DNA of 6,314 bases from Planctomycetota bacterium (GTDB lineage Bacteria; Planctomycetota; Phycisphaerae; WQYP01): positions 1 to 6,314 of the forward strand of contig JAJZEY010000327.1 in the NCBI GenBank assembly GCA_021805585.1. The letters run 5' to 3'. Shown here one piece after another: positions 1 to 6,282 of the stretch; the stretch's first letter is position 1; every line of letters begins with the position of its first letter. Under the pieces are notes generated by a model. The model was not told the origin of the DNA. It worked only from the letters and a program-made list of their open reading frames with translations, and did not search any database. A program made the translations under genes and the position numbers.

Positions 1-155
1 CCCCATTCGGCTGTTCCATTTCGCACTGTTTGGCAGGCGGGGCAAGCTGTGCGATAATCGGGCTTCTTACCGGCTCGCCAGCCTGTGGGCGACCTGGAAC
101 GCAAAAATTGGAACCGCGCGGAAGTTAAATGGCCTGCGGGCCGGGAGTTTATCAG
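1..155. other. Leader region before the microcompartment genes; no recognisable gene
   Basis: No protein family could be recognised here. On the plus strand one frame closes at a TAA at 55-57, another at a TAA at 126-128, and the third runs open from the window edge to a TGA at 212-214, inside the first vertex gene. None of the short translations resembles a shell protein or enzyme. The 3' end of an upstream gene of the same locus may be here, with the frame ending at 55-57 as one candidate, but this is a guess. An ATG at 129 is in frame with the first vertex gene and is discussed there. No convincing promoter was seen. Confidence 0.35.
143..147 (+). promoter_or_regulatory. Ribosome binding site deciding the start of vertex gene 1
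   Basis: GGGAG lies 8 nt before the ATG at 156, a near-ideal distance. The in-frame ATG at 129 has GGAAG only 4 nt upstream and would add nine residues (MACGPGVYQ) that the family lacks. This favours 156 as the start. Confidence 0.6.
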
Positions 156-455
156 ATGATCATTGCAAAAGTTGTCGCAAAAGTTGTGGCCACGGTGAAG
201 GATGCCGGCTTTGATGGTAAAAAGCTTGTGGTGACCCATGCCCATGTCATTAAAGATGGCCAGCTTGTTCCGGGCCAGAACATGATAATCGCCAATGACG
301 AATTGGGTGCCGGCGAGGGGGATATCGTCCTGGTGACGCAGGGAAGTTCCGCACGCGTCGCACCGGGAATGAAGGCGTGCGCGACCGATGCCGTCGTGGT
401 GGCCCTGATTGATCGAATTGATGCCGCCGGCCAACCGGTTTTCAGGAAAAGCTGA
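156..455 (+). CDS. Microcompartment vertex protein, EutN/CcmL family (BMC-P), copy 1
   Basis: A 99-residue shell protein of the EutN/CcmL family (Pfam EutN_CcmL). Members form pentamers that cap the vertices of bacterial microcompartments. The protein opens with MIIAKVVAKVVAT, the usual M-x-(I/L)-(A/G)-K-V first strand. It continues with GKKLVVTHAHV (residues 21-31), the NDELGAGEGDIVLVTQGSSAR block (residues 48-67), which carries the family's GAG loop that lines the pentamer pore, and AVVVALIDRID near residues 79-89. The C-terminus PVFRKS is a common ending in this subtype. The length matches the family (about 85-105 residues). The start at 156 aligns exactly with the other two copies and has a good GGGAG site. 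Copy 2 begins 59 bp after the stop in the same direction, so one operon is likely. Of the three copies this one is closest to the consensus. Confidence 0.93.
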   Translation: MIIAKVVAKVVATVKDAGFDGKKLVVTHAHVIKDGQLVPGQNMIIANDELGAGEGDIVLVTQGSSARVAPGMKACATDAVVVALIDRIDAAGQPVFRKS

Positions 456-514
456 CGGATCGGCTTGGGCGGGAATGGCCGGAGATTTTCAGAATTTTGT
501 TTATCGGATTGCTT

Positions 515-823
515 ATGTTCATGGCCAAGGTTCAAGGAACGCTGACCGCTTCAATGAAGCACCCGACGCTTCGTGGCGCGCGGCTGCTCATCATTCAACC
601 CGTGGATGCGACAAACGGACAAAACACGGGAATCGCGCAAATTGCCATCGACACATTGGGCGCGGGGGTTGATACGCTGGTGCTGGTAACCAGCGATGGA
701 CGGGCGGTTCAAGAAATGCTTAAGACCACGGAGGACTGCCCCGCCAGACTGGCCATTGTGGCCATTGTCGATTCAGCCTTGGCGGAATTGCGGCCCCAAC
801 GGGCGGCGGCAGCGTCCGATTAG
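515..823 (+). CDS. Microcompartment vertex protein, EutN/CcmL family (BMC-P), copy 2
   Basis: A 102-residue BMC-P vertex protein, a different subtype from its neighbours. The first strand MFMAKVQGTLTAS lines up with MIIAKV and MYLGKI of the other copies. GARLLIIQPVD (residues 21-31) and AIDTLGAGVDTLVLVTSDGR (residues 44-63) follow, then IVAIVD at 81-86. The pore-loop GAG is kept, but the glycine that usually follows (GAGxG) is aspartate here. In place of GSSAR it has TSDGRAVQEML, which I recall as typical of one of the planctomycete BMC-P subtypes. The Ala-rich tail (RAAAASD) is probably disordered. Start choice is uncertain: ATG 515 fits the family best but has only a weak CGGA upstream. ATG 521 is possible. 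A TTG at 497 has GGAG (481-484) 12 nt upstream and would add six hydrophobic residues. The gap to copy 3 is 83 bp. Confidence 0.9.
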   Translation: MFMAKVQGTLTASMKHPTLRGARLLIIQPVDATNGQNTGIAQIAIDTLGAGVDTLVLVTSDGRAVQEMLKTTEDCPARLAIVAIVDSALAELRPQRAAAASD

Positions 824-828
824 AGCGG

Positions 829-855
829 GTCGGGCCGACAATTTGGGCATTGCCC
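829..855 (+). other. Two small inverted repeats between vertex genes 2 and 3
   Basis: GTCGG-G-CCGAC (829-839) is immediately followed by ATTT... and GGGC-att-GCCC (845-855). Both could fold in the mRNA just after the stop of vertex gene 2. No T tract follows, so neither looks like a full terminator. Any role in processing or differential expression of the last gene is inference. Confidence 0.3.
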
Positions 856-906
856 GCCGGATTCTTGGCGCAATGATTTGAATTTTGAATCCATTGGAGT
901 TGGTGC

Positions 907-1188
907 ATGTACCTTGGAAAAATTATTGGCGGGATTGAGGCTCGCATTCGCGTTGCCGGCCTGGACGCACAAAAACTGGTGCTGATTCAGCCGCTTGATT
1001 TTAATCAACAGCCGGTGCGCTGGACGATTGTGGCTGCGGACGTGGTGGGGGCATCGGTGGGTTCACTGGTGGCTTATGAGGAAGGACGCGAAGCGGCCAA
1101 TCCGTTTAAGCCGGTACTGCCGGTGGATGCCTGCATCGTGGCGATTGTGGAAAGCTATCAGTACATGGGGCAACAAATTAAGGCCTGA
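907..1188 (+). CDS. Microcompartment vertex protein, EutN/CcmL family (BMC-P), copy 3
   Basis: A 93-residue BMC-P vertex protein and the most divergent of the three. It starts MYLGKIIGGIEAR. QKLVLIQPLD (residues 22-31) and VAADVVGASVGSLVAYEEG (residues 42-60) follow, then REAANPFKP and a last strand VDACIVAIVES (residues 73-83). The pore-loop GAG is GAS here. The segment EEGREAANPF replaces the G-S-S-A-R stretch of copy 1. An EG-x-EAA-x-PF pattern is, from memory, characteristic of one PVM-type BMC-P subtype, so this is probably a conserved specialised paralogue rather than a decayed gene. The ATG at 907 is well supported by GGAG (896-899) 7 nt upstream. It is the last gene of the plus-strand group: a hairpin follows the stop and the next gene is convergent. 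Confidence 0.9.
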   Translation: MYLGKIIGGIEARIRVAGLDAQKLVLIQPLDFNQQPVRWTIVAADVVGASVGSLVAYEEGREAANPFKPVLPVDACIVAIVESYQYMGQQIKA

Positions 1189-1191
1189 AGG

Positions 1192-1212
1192 GCAAAGGGC
1201 TGCTTTGCTTTT
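1192..1212 (+). terminator. Possible rho-independent terminator of the vertex-gene operon
   Basis: GCAAAG (1192-1197), loop GGCTG, CTTTGC (1203-1208), then TTTT (1209-1212), beginning 3 bp after the stop of vertex gene 3. The stem is only 6 bp and half AT, and the T tract is short, so strength is doubtful. Position and orientation fit the end of the plus-strand operon, which runs head-on into the S10 peptidase gene. Confidence 0.5.
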
Positions 1213-1311
1213 CAGTCTAATCCAGGGCGGGGTAGAGCGTAAAAAAGGTATTTCAGAGGCGCAGCCCTTTTTCCCGGCTGATCCTCCGTCGGCTTACGAG
1301 CCTATCGAATA

Positions 1312-2928
1312 TCAGTGTTTTGCCTTCAAATGTGCAGCACTGCGTATAAACCGGTGAATTTCCACCGCGAGTTTCTTGCGCATGTCCGCGGGATGATACA
1401 GCATGTGGCCGCCCCGAAAGAACACTTCCTTGATATGGCTTTGCAGGCGCCTGCTTAAATTCAGATGATCCATGGAATAAACCGTTCCGAAAAAGGGTGT
1501 GGCCAGATCGAAATATCCGCTGCACACAAGTACATGCATATATGGATCACGAATCAGGGCGTTGCGTAAATTGTCGGTTACGAACAGAAATCCGGCTCCG
1601 CCGGGACCGAAATTCCAGGGCAATCCCGCCAGGGATTTATAGGGAAGGTAATTGGAATAGTGCAGGTCCCCACGGACATACTGGTTAAAAGCACTCGTAA
1701 AAGGCGCAATGAATTCCGACATTGCCGGGTCCCAGGAGGCACTGCCGCCGGTCGGATGCGGGTTGTAACCGGTTAAACGCGTATCCATACGGCCAATGAC
1801 GCGCTGCCGATCGCGTAAAAGAGCCTGTTCGAACGTACCCGGACCGATCCGCAAATTCGCCAGCAGAACGAATTTTTCCGACAGGCCGGTATATTTTGCA
1901 AGGGTTGCGGCCACCTTTAATTTTTCCGCATGGGGCAGGGAACTTCCTTTGGCCAGCGCGGAAATATAGGTGTGAAGCGCAAAGTGCTCGGCGGCGGCCA
2001 AGGTTTTGTGGAAATGCTTTTCCAGGTCCGGCGCAAGCTTGTGGTGATACCAGGCCGCGGCCGTGTAGCTGGGCAGGAAGAGGGGATAGGGGGTGTCATT
2101 TCCCAGGCTCGGCTCAAGAATCTGAAAATTCAGCGCGCAGGAAATCAGGATCACGCCATTAAGGGCCAATCCGGTATGGGCGCTTAAATAGTCCGCCAGT
2201 CCACATGCCCGCGTGGTGCCATAGCTTTCGCCGGCCAGAAATGTGGGGGATCCCCAGCGTTTGTACATGGTCACGTATAAGCGAATGAATTTCGCAACGG
2301 ATTGCACATCCTGACTCACACCATAGAACTTTCCGCCCGGAACCCCCGGAGCCGGTCGACTGAAACCGGTTCCCACCGGGTCCACGAATACCAGGTCGGT
2401 ATCGCGCAGCCAGGTCTGCGGGTTGGATTTTAGCTTAAATGGTGGGGGACCAATGTTGCCACGGGGCGTCAGGACCAGGCGCATCGGGCCGGCGCAACCC
2501 AAATTCAACCAAAGCGAACCGGCCCCCGGACCGCCATTAAAACAAAATGTCAGCGGCCGCATGGCTCGCTGGTCAGCCGGCATATCTTTGGTATAGGCGA
2601 TAAAAAATATTTTCGCCTGCAATTTGCCCTGCACATTGGTAACCGGAAGATAGCCCGTGTGCACGGTGTAGTCCATGACCTTGCCATTGGCAAGGGTCAA
2701 TTTGCTGTGCACAACGACAATTGCATCCGGATGGGATGCCGGAATATGGCCTAAAGTGAACGCGGCGGGTTTCGCCGCTTTTGGCATGGGAGAGGCTTTG
2801 GTCGCGGCTTTTGCGGGAAGTGTGACCGATCGGCCCGCTGTGGCGGCGGTAAGAAGGGAAAGACACATGACCCAAATACCCAACAGTCGCAAGGTACTGG
2901 CGAGCTTATTATTCATCGTGTCATCCAT
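1312..2928 (-). CDS. Exported serine carboxypeptidase, peptidase family S10
   Basis: A 538-residue serine carboxypeptidase (MEROPS S10, alpha/beta-hydrolase fold), which removes C-terminal residues from peptides. All family landmarks are present: NGGPGAGS (residues 131-138), the substrate-binding/oxyanion region; DLVFVDPVGTGFS (178-190); the nucleophile motif GESYGT with Ser235; the catalytic Asp474 in CSGYFDLATP; and His508 in FFRGGHMLYHP. The N-terminus has a short charged part, a hydrophobic run (about residues 15-32, LLGIWVMCLSLLTAATAG) and an Ala/Lys/Pro-rich linker, so it is probably exported to the periplasm or surface. The start at 2928 is chosen because AAGGTGA lies 7 nt upstream and the signal peptide begins there. 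The frame stays open to an ATG at 3087, but that would add 53 unlike residues and overlap the HIT gene. The spacing to HIT (121 bp) allows either a shared transcript or its own promoter. It converges with the vertex genes. Confidence 0.94.
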   Translation of the reverse strand: MDDTMNNKLASTLRLLGIWVMCLSLLTAATAGRSVTLPAKAATKASPMPKAAKPAAFTLGHIPASHPDAIVVVHSKLTLANGKVMDYTVHTGYLPVTNVQGKLQAKIFFIAYTKDMPADQRAMRPLTFCFNGGPGAGSLWLNLGCAGPMRLVLTPRGNIGPPPFKLKSNPQTWLRDTDLVFVDPVGTGFSRPAPGVPGGKFYGVSQDVQSVAKFIRLYVTMYKRWGSPTFLAGESYGTTRACGLADYLSAHTGLALNGVILISCALNFQILEPSLGNDTPYPLFLPSYTAAAWYHHKLAPDLEKHFHKTLAAAEHFALHTYISALAKGSSLPHAEKLKVAATLAKYTGLSEKFVLLANLRIGPGTFEQALLRDRQRVIGRMDTRLTGYNPHPTGGSASWDPAMSEFIAPFTSAFNQYVRGDLHYSNYLPYKSLAGLPWNFGPGGAGFLFVTDNLRNALIRDPYMHVLVCSGYFDLATPFFGTVYSMDHLNLSRRLQSHIKEVFFRGGHMLYHPADMRKKLAVEIHRFIRSAAHLKAKH

Positions 2929-2935
2929 TTTGTCA

Positions 2936-2942
2936 TCACCTT
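2936..2942 (-). promoter_or_regulatory. Ribosome binding site deciding the S10 peptidase start
   Basis: Read on the minus strand, AAGGTGA sits 7 nt before the ATG at 2928-2926. A second in-frame ATG at 2916-2914 has a poorer upstream site, and the distant ATG at 3087 lacks homology support. Confidence 0.6.
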
Positions 2943-2969
2943 TCAAGCTGCGAAGAATTTTTAGCGCCG

Positions 2970-2983
2970 ATCGCCGCGGCGAT
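2970..2983. repeat. Perfect 14-bp palindrome upstream of the S10 gene
   Basis: ATCGCCGCGGCGAT is its own reverse complement and lies 41 bp upstream of the S10 start, in the 121-bp gap after HIT. It could be an operator for a dimeric regulator or a small mRNA hairpin. With only one copy seen, chance in GC-rich DNA is also possible. Confidence 0.35.
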
Positions 2984-3049
2984 TGTTCGACACATTCGGT
3001 TACACTTAGTTGCCGCCGAACGGAGAAACTTACTATTTTTTTTATTGGA

Positions 3050-3541
3050 TCATTCCGGCTGATTCCGCAAAGCACCTCGAATGGCACTGATTAAAGGTTC
3101 CGCCGCACGGGAATCAAGCCGCATTGCTTTCCATGGCACAAAAAAGGTATCACCGTCCCGTCGTGGAATAATATGGTAGTGAAGGTGAAAAACTGATTGC
3201 ATTGCCTCGGGTCCGCTATTCAACAGAATATGGCACGCCGGGGAACCCGTGGCCGCAGCCACCGCGCCGGCCAGTCGTGGCAAACGGGCGGAGACCTCCG
3301 CGATGGCCTGGGCCGGAATATCAAAAATGTTTTTATAATGGGATTTGGGAATAACCAGTACATGGCCAGCCACGACCGGACCTATATCCAGAAACGCCAG
3401 TACGCAGTCGTCCTCATACACGCGGTAACAGGGAATTTCACCGGAAGCGATGCGACAGAATAAGCAGGATGGCTTGGTCAACGGCGGTGCCGGGGGTTGG
3501 GCGGGCGATTCGTGCGGCACATCAGGCTCCTTTACCAGCAT
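3050..3541 (-). CDS. HIT-family nucleotide-binding protein
   Basis: A 163-residue histidine-triad (HIT) protein. Members hydrolyse or transfer nucleoside monophosphates from substrates such as AMP-amides or dinucleoside polyphosphates in the cytoplasm; the exact substrate here cannot be told. The triad is seen as HLHYHII (His119, His121, His123, with His121 the expected nucleophile). The N-terminal half has CLFCRIASGEIPCYRVYED (26-44), with a CxxC pair that with His68 (KSHYKN) may bind zinc as in many bacterial HIT proteins. GHVLVIPKSHY (59-69) is also typical. The usual G-Q before the triad is M-Q (AMQSVFHLHYH). A proline-rich head (residues 8-24, with no charged catalytic motifs) precedes the domain. 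The start at 3541 leaves the domain intact; GAGGAA (3554-3559) is 12 nt upstream, rather far. The frame stays open to 3733, but those 64 extra residues look non-coding. Confidence 0.92.
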   Translation of the reverse strand: MLVKEPDVPHESPAQPPAPPLTKPSCLFCRIASGEIPCYRVYEDDCVLAFLDIGPVVAGHVLVIPKSHYKNIFDIPAQAIAEVSARLPRLAGAVAAATGSPACHILLNSGPEAMQSVFHLHYHIIPRRDGDTFFVPWKAMRLDSRAAEPLISAIRGALRNQPE

Positions 3542-3808
3542 GGAAATATTTCGTTCCTCGCACAAACAGACGATAATCGAAATTGGGTGGCGGAGCCATG
3601 CGTCAGAAAAATCGCAAATAAAAATGGAGAAGGGCCGACCGTAACGCAATGCCCCGGCGGAAGATTGCCCAACGCCCTCCGTGCAAAACGGGATATGAAA
3701 TTCGGGGCGAAGGTGGCCACCGTTGCCGCGCACGGACGGTTTATAGTCCGGTCGTTGAGAACAGGCACCGCCTTATTGCCAAAATCGCGTTTCGCGCGTT
3801 GATCTGGA
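3542..3808. other. 267-bp intergenic region between PA14 and HIT genes
   Basis: This gap separates two same-direction genes and holds no protein I can support. Short frames on both strands read through it but carry no family motif. An inverted repeat CGGAC-(8 nt)-GTCCG lies at 3733-3750. Just after the PA14 stop the minus strand reads CGCGaaaCGCGATTTT, a 4-bp stem too weak to call a terminator. Such a gap suggests the HIT gene has its own promoter, but I could not pick -10 and -35 boxes with confidence. Confidence 0.4.
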
Positions 3809-5857
3809 TTATTGTTTATAGGCATAGGGCGATTCCGGATAATTCTGTTTAAGCTTGGCAAAAATCAGCAGCGCCCTGTTCCGATGGCCCGCGGTGTTGG
3901 CTGCGGTGCGGGCTTCGTAAAGCAGCCGTGCTGCATAAAATGATTTGGGTTCAGCCGCGACAAATTGCATAGCCATTCGCACGGTGGCCATAGGATGGCC
4001 GGCGTGGCGCAGCAACTTCATGCGCAACAGTCTGGTATACCCCTTCACGACAGCCTGCGGAAAATCCGCATCCCATTCATCAAGCAGGTGGCGGGCCGTC
4101 CGCAAATGATTCGACTGAATATAGCTTTCCACATTGCGCGCCAGCACGCCCTGGCGAATTTCAGCCGCGCTGTAGGCCATGGCCGATCCACCGGAGGCGG
4201 CAATGTAAGATGAAGCAAGTTTGCCGTTTCCCGTGCCAACGGCCGCATAAGCCAAAGCGACGGAAATCAGCCGCTTTTGGGCGGTCGGCAGTTGATGATG
4301 GCCACTTCGCCAGGCCTGGAGCCTGGCCAGTACTTTGGCGGCAAAGTCCGTATGGTTGCACATCAGCACGGCATACTGCTGCAAAGCGTGGCACTGGGCC
4401 AAGGCGGAAATTCTTTTTTTCGCTGCCAGCCAGTAAATATTCGCAGCCTGCACAAAATTATTTTTTGCCACAAGGCCGCGGGCAATCAGTCCGGCCGCTT
4501 TGGTTACCTGTTGGGCGCTTTGCGGGTCTTTCGACCGGGCCCAGGCCAATCCCCACCGCGACAACCCATGGTAGGTATTGTACCGATGAAAAAACTCAAC
4601 TCCGCGATAAAGCTGTTCGGCATTAAGTCCGCCGGTGTGATAGGTATTGAGAATGTTGGCGACCAGAACCGGTGGATCCGCCGGTGGAAATGGAAATAGC
4701 GCGTACATTTCTGATTTTACCGCAAAGCGCATGGATGTATGAAAGCTGTGTCCGGCCTGATTCACACGCATGGCCACCCGGTAAATTCCCGGCGTCATAA
4801 ACACATGATTTACCTGAAGGCCGTCGGCGCGCTGGCCGTCGGAAAACCGCCAGGTAACCGATGGCGAAAAGCTGGCTGGAACCAGCGCGGAAAAACTGTA
4901 CCGCTGAAAATAATGCGAGGCGGGAACAAAAATCTGGGCCTGCGGGCGAATGGAAAAGTCGGCCGCATAACCCCCGGCGGTTTTCCGGAGCGCCCCGGCG
5001 CGTGCCGTGGCAATGGGGGCAAATGCGGCCGGAGGCACCGGCGAAAAATACTTCACGCCGGGATAGCGCCAGTCCAGCGCTACGCCCGTGGCACCCCACC
5101 GGTGAAATTGACCTACCACCACACGGTGCCAGCCGGCTTTCAGGCGGATTGACTTTTTGAACCGAACCCGGCCCTGCATCCATCCGAGGCTCCGTTTTTC
5201 CAGAAGATTGTTCCCATCCAGGTCAAAATAGCCCGCACCATCCACATCAAAGGCAAACACATACCGCCCCGGCTGCACAATATGCAGTTCTCCGCTGTAG
5301 CGGATCAGGTCATTGTTTACCGGCCCCATCGGGTTATACCGCTGAAATATGGATGAAATAAAATAGGAACCAATCGGCTTTTGATTTTTAAACAGATGCC
5401 GCATTTCCCGCCGAGTTCGCGCCGCGCCCCGGCCGCGGGAATAAATTTGCATCAGCACACCGCGGCTTATTTGCAGCGCGGGTCCCGCCGCTCCAGGAGA
5501 AGGATTTCCCCACCAGACCCAGTAACGTCCGGCGGCGGGGGCGTCGAATGTTAATCGCACCTGACTGTCCGTGGGGGATATTCGCAATATTCGCATGGGA
5601 AGCAGGCGGCCGTCGGCCGATGTAACGCGCAAACCCGCACCGTCAGGCAATCTGGCCTTGTTGGTATAAAATTCCGCCCAGGCCATGGCTTTTCCCGGTG
5701 CCGACGACCGCGCAAAATTCACATATAAAGGTCGGCGGTAAGGCCAGCCCGGACCAATATCCCGTCCCCGGGCATTATTCCATGCGTGCAATATTGCGAA
5801 CAAAAGCAGCGCGGAAATGACCCGGTGTATCCATTCCCTGATAGTTTTTATCGTCAT
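3809..5857 (-). CDS. Exported PA14-like and PKD-like protein with helical-repeat C-terminus
   Basis: A 682-residue protein, probably secreted. Residues 1-30 look like a signal peptide (basic start, then VISALLLFAILHAW). Residues about 36-130 resemble the DUF2341-type beta domain: it opens with WPYRRPLYVNF and ends with RYWVWWGNPSPG. Residues about 140-285 look like a PA14 carbohydrate-binding domain, with the core PGRYVFAFDVDGAGYFDLDG (196-215), then AGWHRVVVGQFHRWGATGVA (241-260). Residues about 297-380 look like a PKD-type Ig fold (VTWRFSDGQ, then HVFMTPGIYRVAMRV). From about 390 to the end it is alpha-helical and Ala-rich, like TPR-type repeats (for example AANIYWLAAKKR, LLYEARTAAN, LLIFAKLKQNYPESPYAY). 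No catalytic motif was found, so a binding or scaffold role at the cell surface or periplasm is the best guess. GGAG lies 8 nt before the ATG. It starts 18 bp after the epimerase stop, so the two were probably co-transcribed. Confidence 0.85.
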   Translation of the reverse strand: MTIKTIREWIHRVISALLLFAILHAWNNARGRDIGPGWPYRRPLYVNFARSSAPGKAMAWAEFYTNKARLPDGAGLRVTSADGRLLPMRILRISPTDSQVRLTFDAPAAGRYWVWWGNPSPGAAGPALQISRGVLMQIYSRGRGAARTRREMRHLFKNQKPIGSYFISSIFQRYNPMGPVNNDLIRYSGELHIVQPGRYVFAFDVDGAGYFDLDGNNLLEKRSLGWMQGRVRFKKSIRLKAGWHRVVVGQFHRWGATGVALDWRYPGVKYFSPVPPAAFAPIATARAGALRKTAGGYAADFSIRPQAQIFVPASHYFQRYSFSALVPASFSPSVTWRFSDGQRADGLQVNHVFMTPGIYRVAMRVNQAGHSFHTSMRFAVKSEMYALFPFPPADPPVLVANILNTYHTGGLNAEQLYRGVEFFHRYNTYHGLSRWGLAWARSKDPQSAQQVTKAAGLIARGLVAKNNFVQAANIYWLAAKKRISALAQCHALQQYAVLMCNHTDFAAKVLARLQAWRSGHHQLPTAQKRLISVALAYAAVGTGNGKLASSYIAASGGSAMAYSAAEIRQGVLARNVESYIQSNHLRTARHLLDEWDADFPQAVVKGYTRLLRMKLLRHAGHPMATVRMAMQFVAAEPKSFYAARLLYEARTAANTAGHRNRALLIFAKLKQNYPESPYAYKQ

Positions 5858-5875
5858 GCGTATAGCTCCGTGCGG

Positions 5876-6235
5876 TCAGTGTGTGGACAACGTCCCGGAC
5901 CGGATGCCGTCGGTCAGGACTTCAAAACGGCTGATCCACCGGTCATGATCGGTATGCCGTGATGGCGGCACAAGTCCGGGGTTTGCATCCATCCAGGCCA
6001 CGTTGCGCCGAATGCCTTCTTCAAACGGCACACTGTGCGAAAATTGCGGCAGGTCGCGGCGCAGCTTTCGGCCGTCGTAAACCGAATGAAACCGATGGGC
6101 TTCGGCCAGCATGGGATAGCGGCCGGGGGCCATTTTCAACAGCATGTCTGTGGAAATATGGTAAAAACGTGGTGCGGGCGCGCCAATCGCGGACGCTACC
6201 TTTTGCGTGTATTGATCCCAGGTAAATATTTGAAC
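5876..6235 (-). pseudogene. 3' remnant of an NAD-dependent epimerase/dehydratase gene
   Basis: The frame encodes about 119 residues, beginning FTWDQYTQKVASAIGAPAP and continuing with a DMLLKMAPGRYPML region, HRFHSVYDGRKLRRDLPQF and SVPFEEGIRRNVAWMDANP. This is the C-terminal substrate-binding part of an extended short-chain dehydrogenase (NAD-dependent epimerase/dehydratase), where the DK-x-HS-(VF)D-x-(SK)K-(I/L)-(K/R)R-x-(V/L)P-F ... (T/S)VPFREGIRR-(T/N)-(I/V)AW pattern is familiar. The first half, with the GxxGxxG NAD site and the YxxxK catalytic pair, is absent: an in-frame TAA stands at 6238-6236, and no other frame beyond it continues the domain. The first ATG inside the remnant (6145) lies within the conserved part and is not a natural start. 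Either the gene is broken by an insertion or rearrangement at about 6234, or a sequencing or assembly join lies there. Sugar substrate unknown. Confidence 0.8.
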
Positions 6236-6256
6236 TTATAACATATTATAATAAGT
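6234..6256. repeat. Inverted repeat at the epimerase break point
   Basis: ACTTAT (6234-6239) and ATAAGT (6251-6256) form 6-bp arms around an 11-nt AT-only-but-one loop, starting exactly where the epimerase reading frame is lost. A TATAAT string lies inside on both strands, without a properly spaced -35 box. Confidence 0.5.
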
Positions 6257-6268
6257 CTTAGGGACTCA

Positions 6269-6282
6269 TTTGGACCTCCAAA
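6269..6282. repeat. Inverted repeat TTTGGA-CC-TCCAAA
   Basis: Six-base arms separated by two bases, within the AT-rich edge segment. It might belong to the end of a mobile element. The part beyond the window is needed to judge. Confidence 0.45.

Noticed and set aside
129..155. Upstream ATG extending vertex protein 1 by nine residues
   Set aside because: The extra residues do not fit the family, and the ATG at 156 has better ribosome-site spacing and aligns with the other two copies.
152..535. Minus-strand open frame of 127 codons across vertex gene 1
   Set aside because: Antisense to a well-supported BMC-P gene and its sequence resembles no known family.
1291..1302. GGCT-TACG-AGCC hairpin as the S10 gene terminator
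   Set aside because: Only a 4-bp stem with no T tract following on the minus strand.
2929..3087. Longer N-terminus for the S10 peptidase starting at 3087
   Set aside because: It would overlap the HIT gene, bury the signal peptide 53 residues in, and ignore the good AAGGTGA site before 2928.
3542..3733. Sixty-four-residue N-terminal extension of the HIT protein
   Set aside because: The translation has no family resemblance, and the HIT domain is complete from 3541.
4210..5183. Several long open frames on both strands within the PA14 gene
   Set aside because: They are shadows in GC-rich coding DNA; their translations are rich in Arg, Pro and Gly with no domain pattern, while the 3809-5857 frame has clear domains.
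6245..6252. TATAAT on both strands as a promoter
   Set aside because: No -35-like hexamer at 16-18 nt on either strand; TTGAAC on the plus strand is only 11 nt away. The string is expected by chance in such AT-rich DNA.
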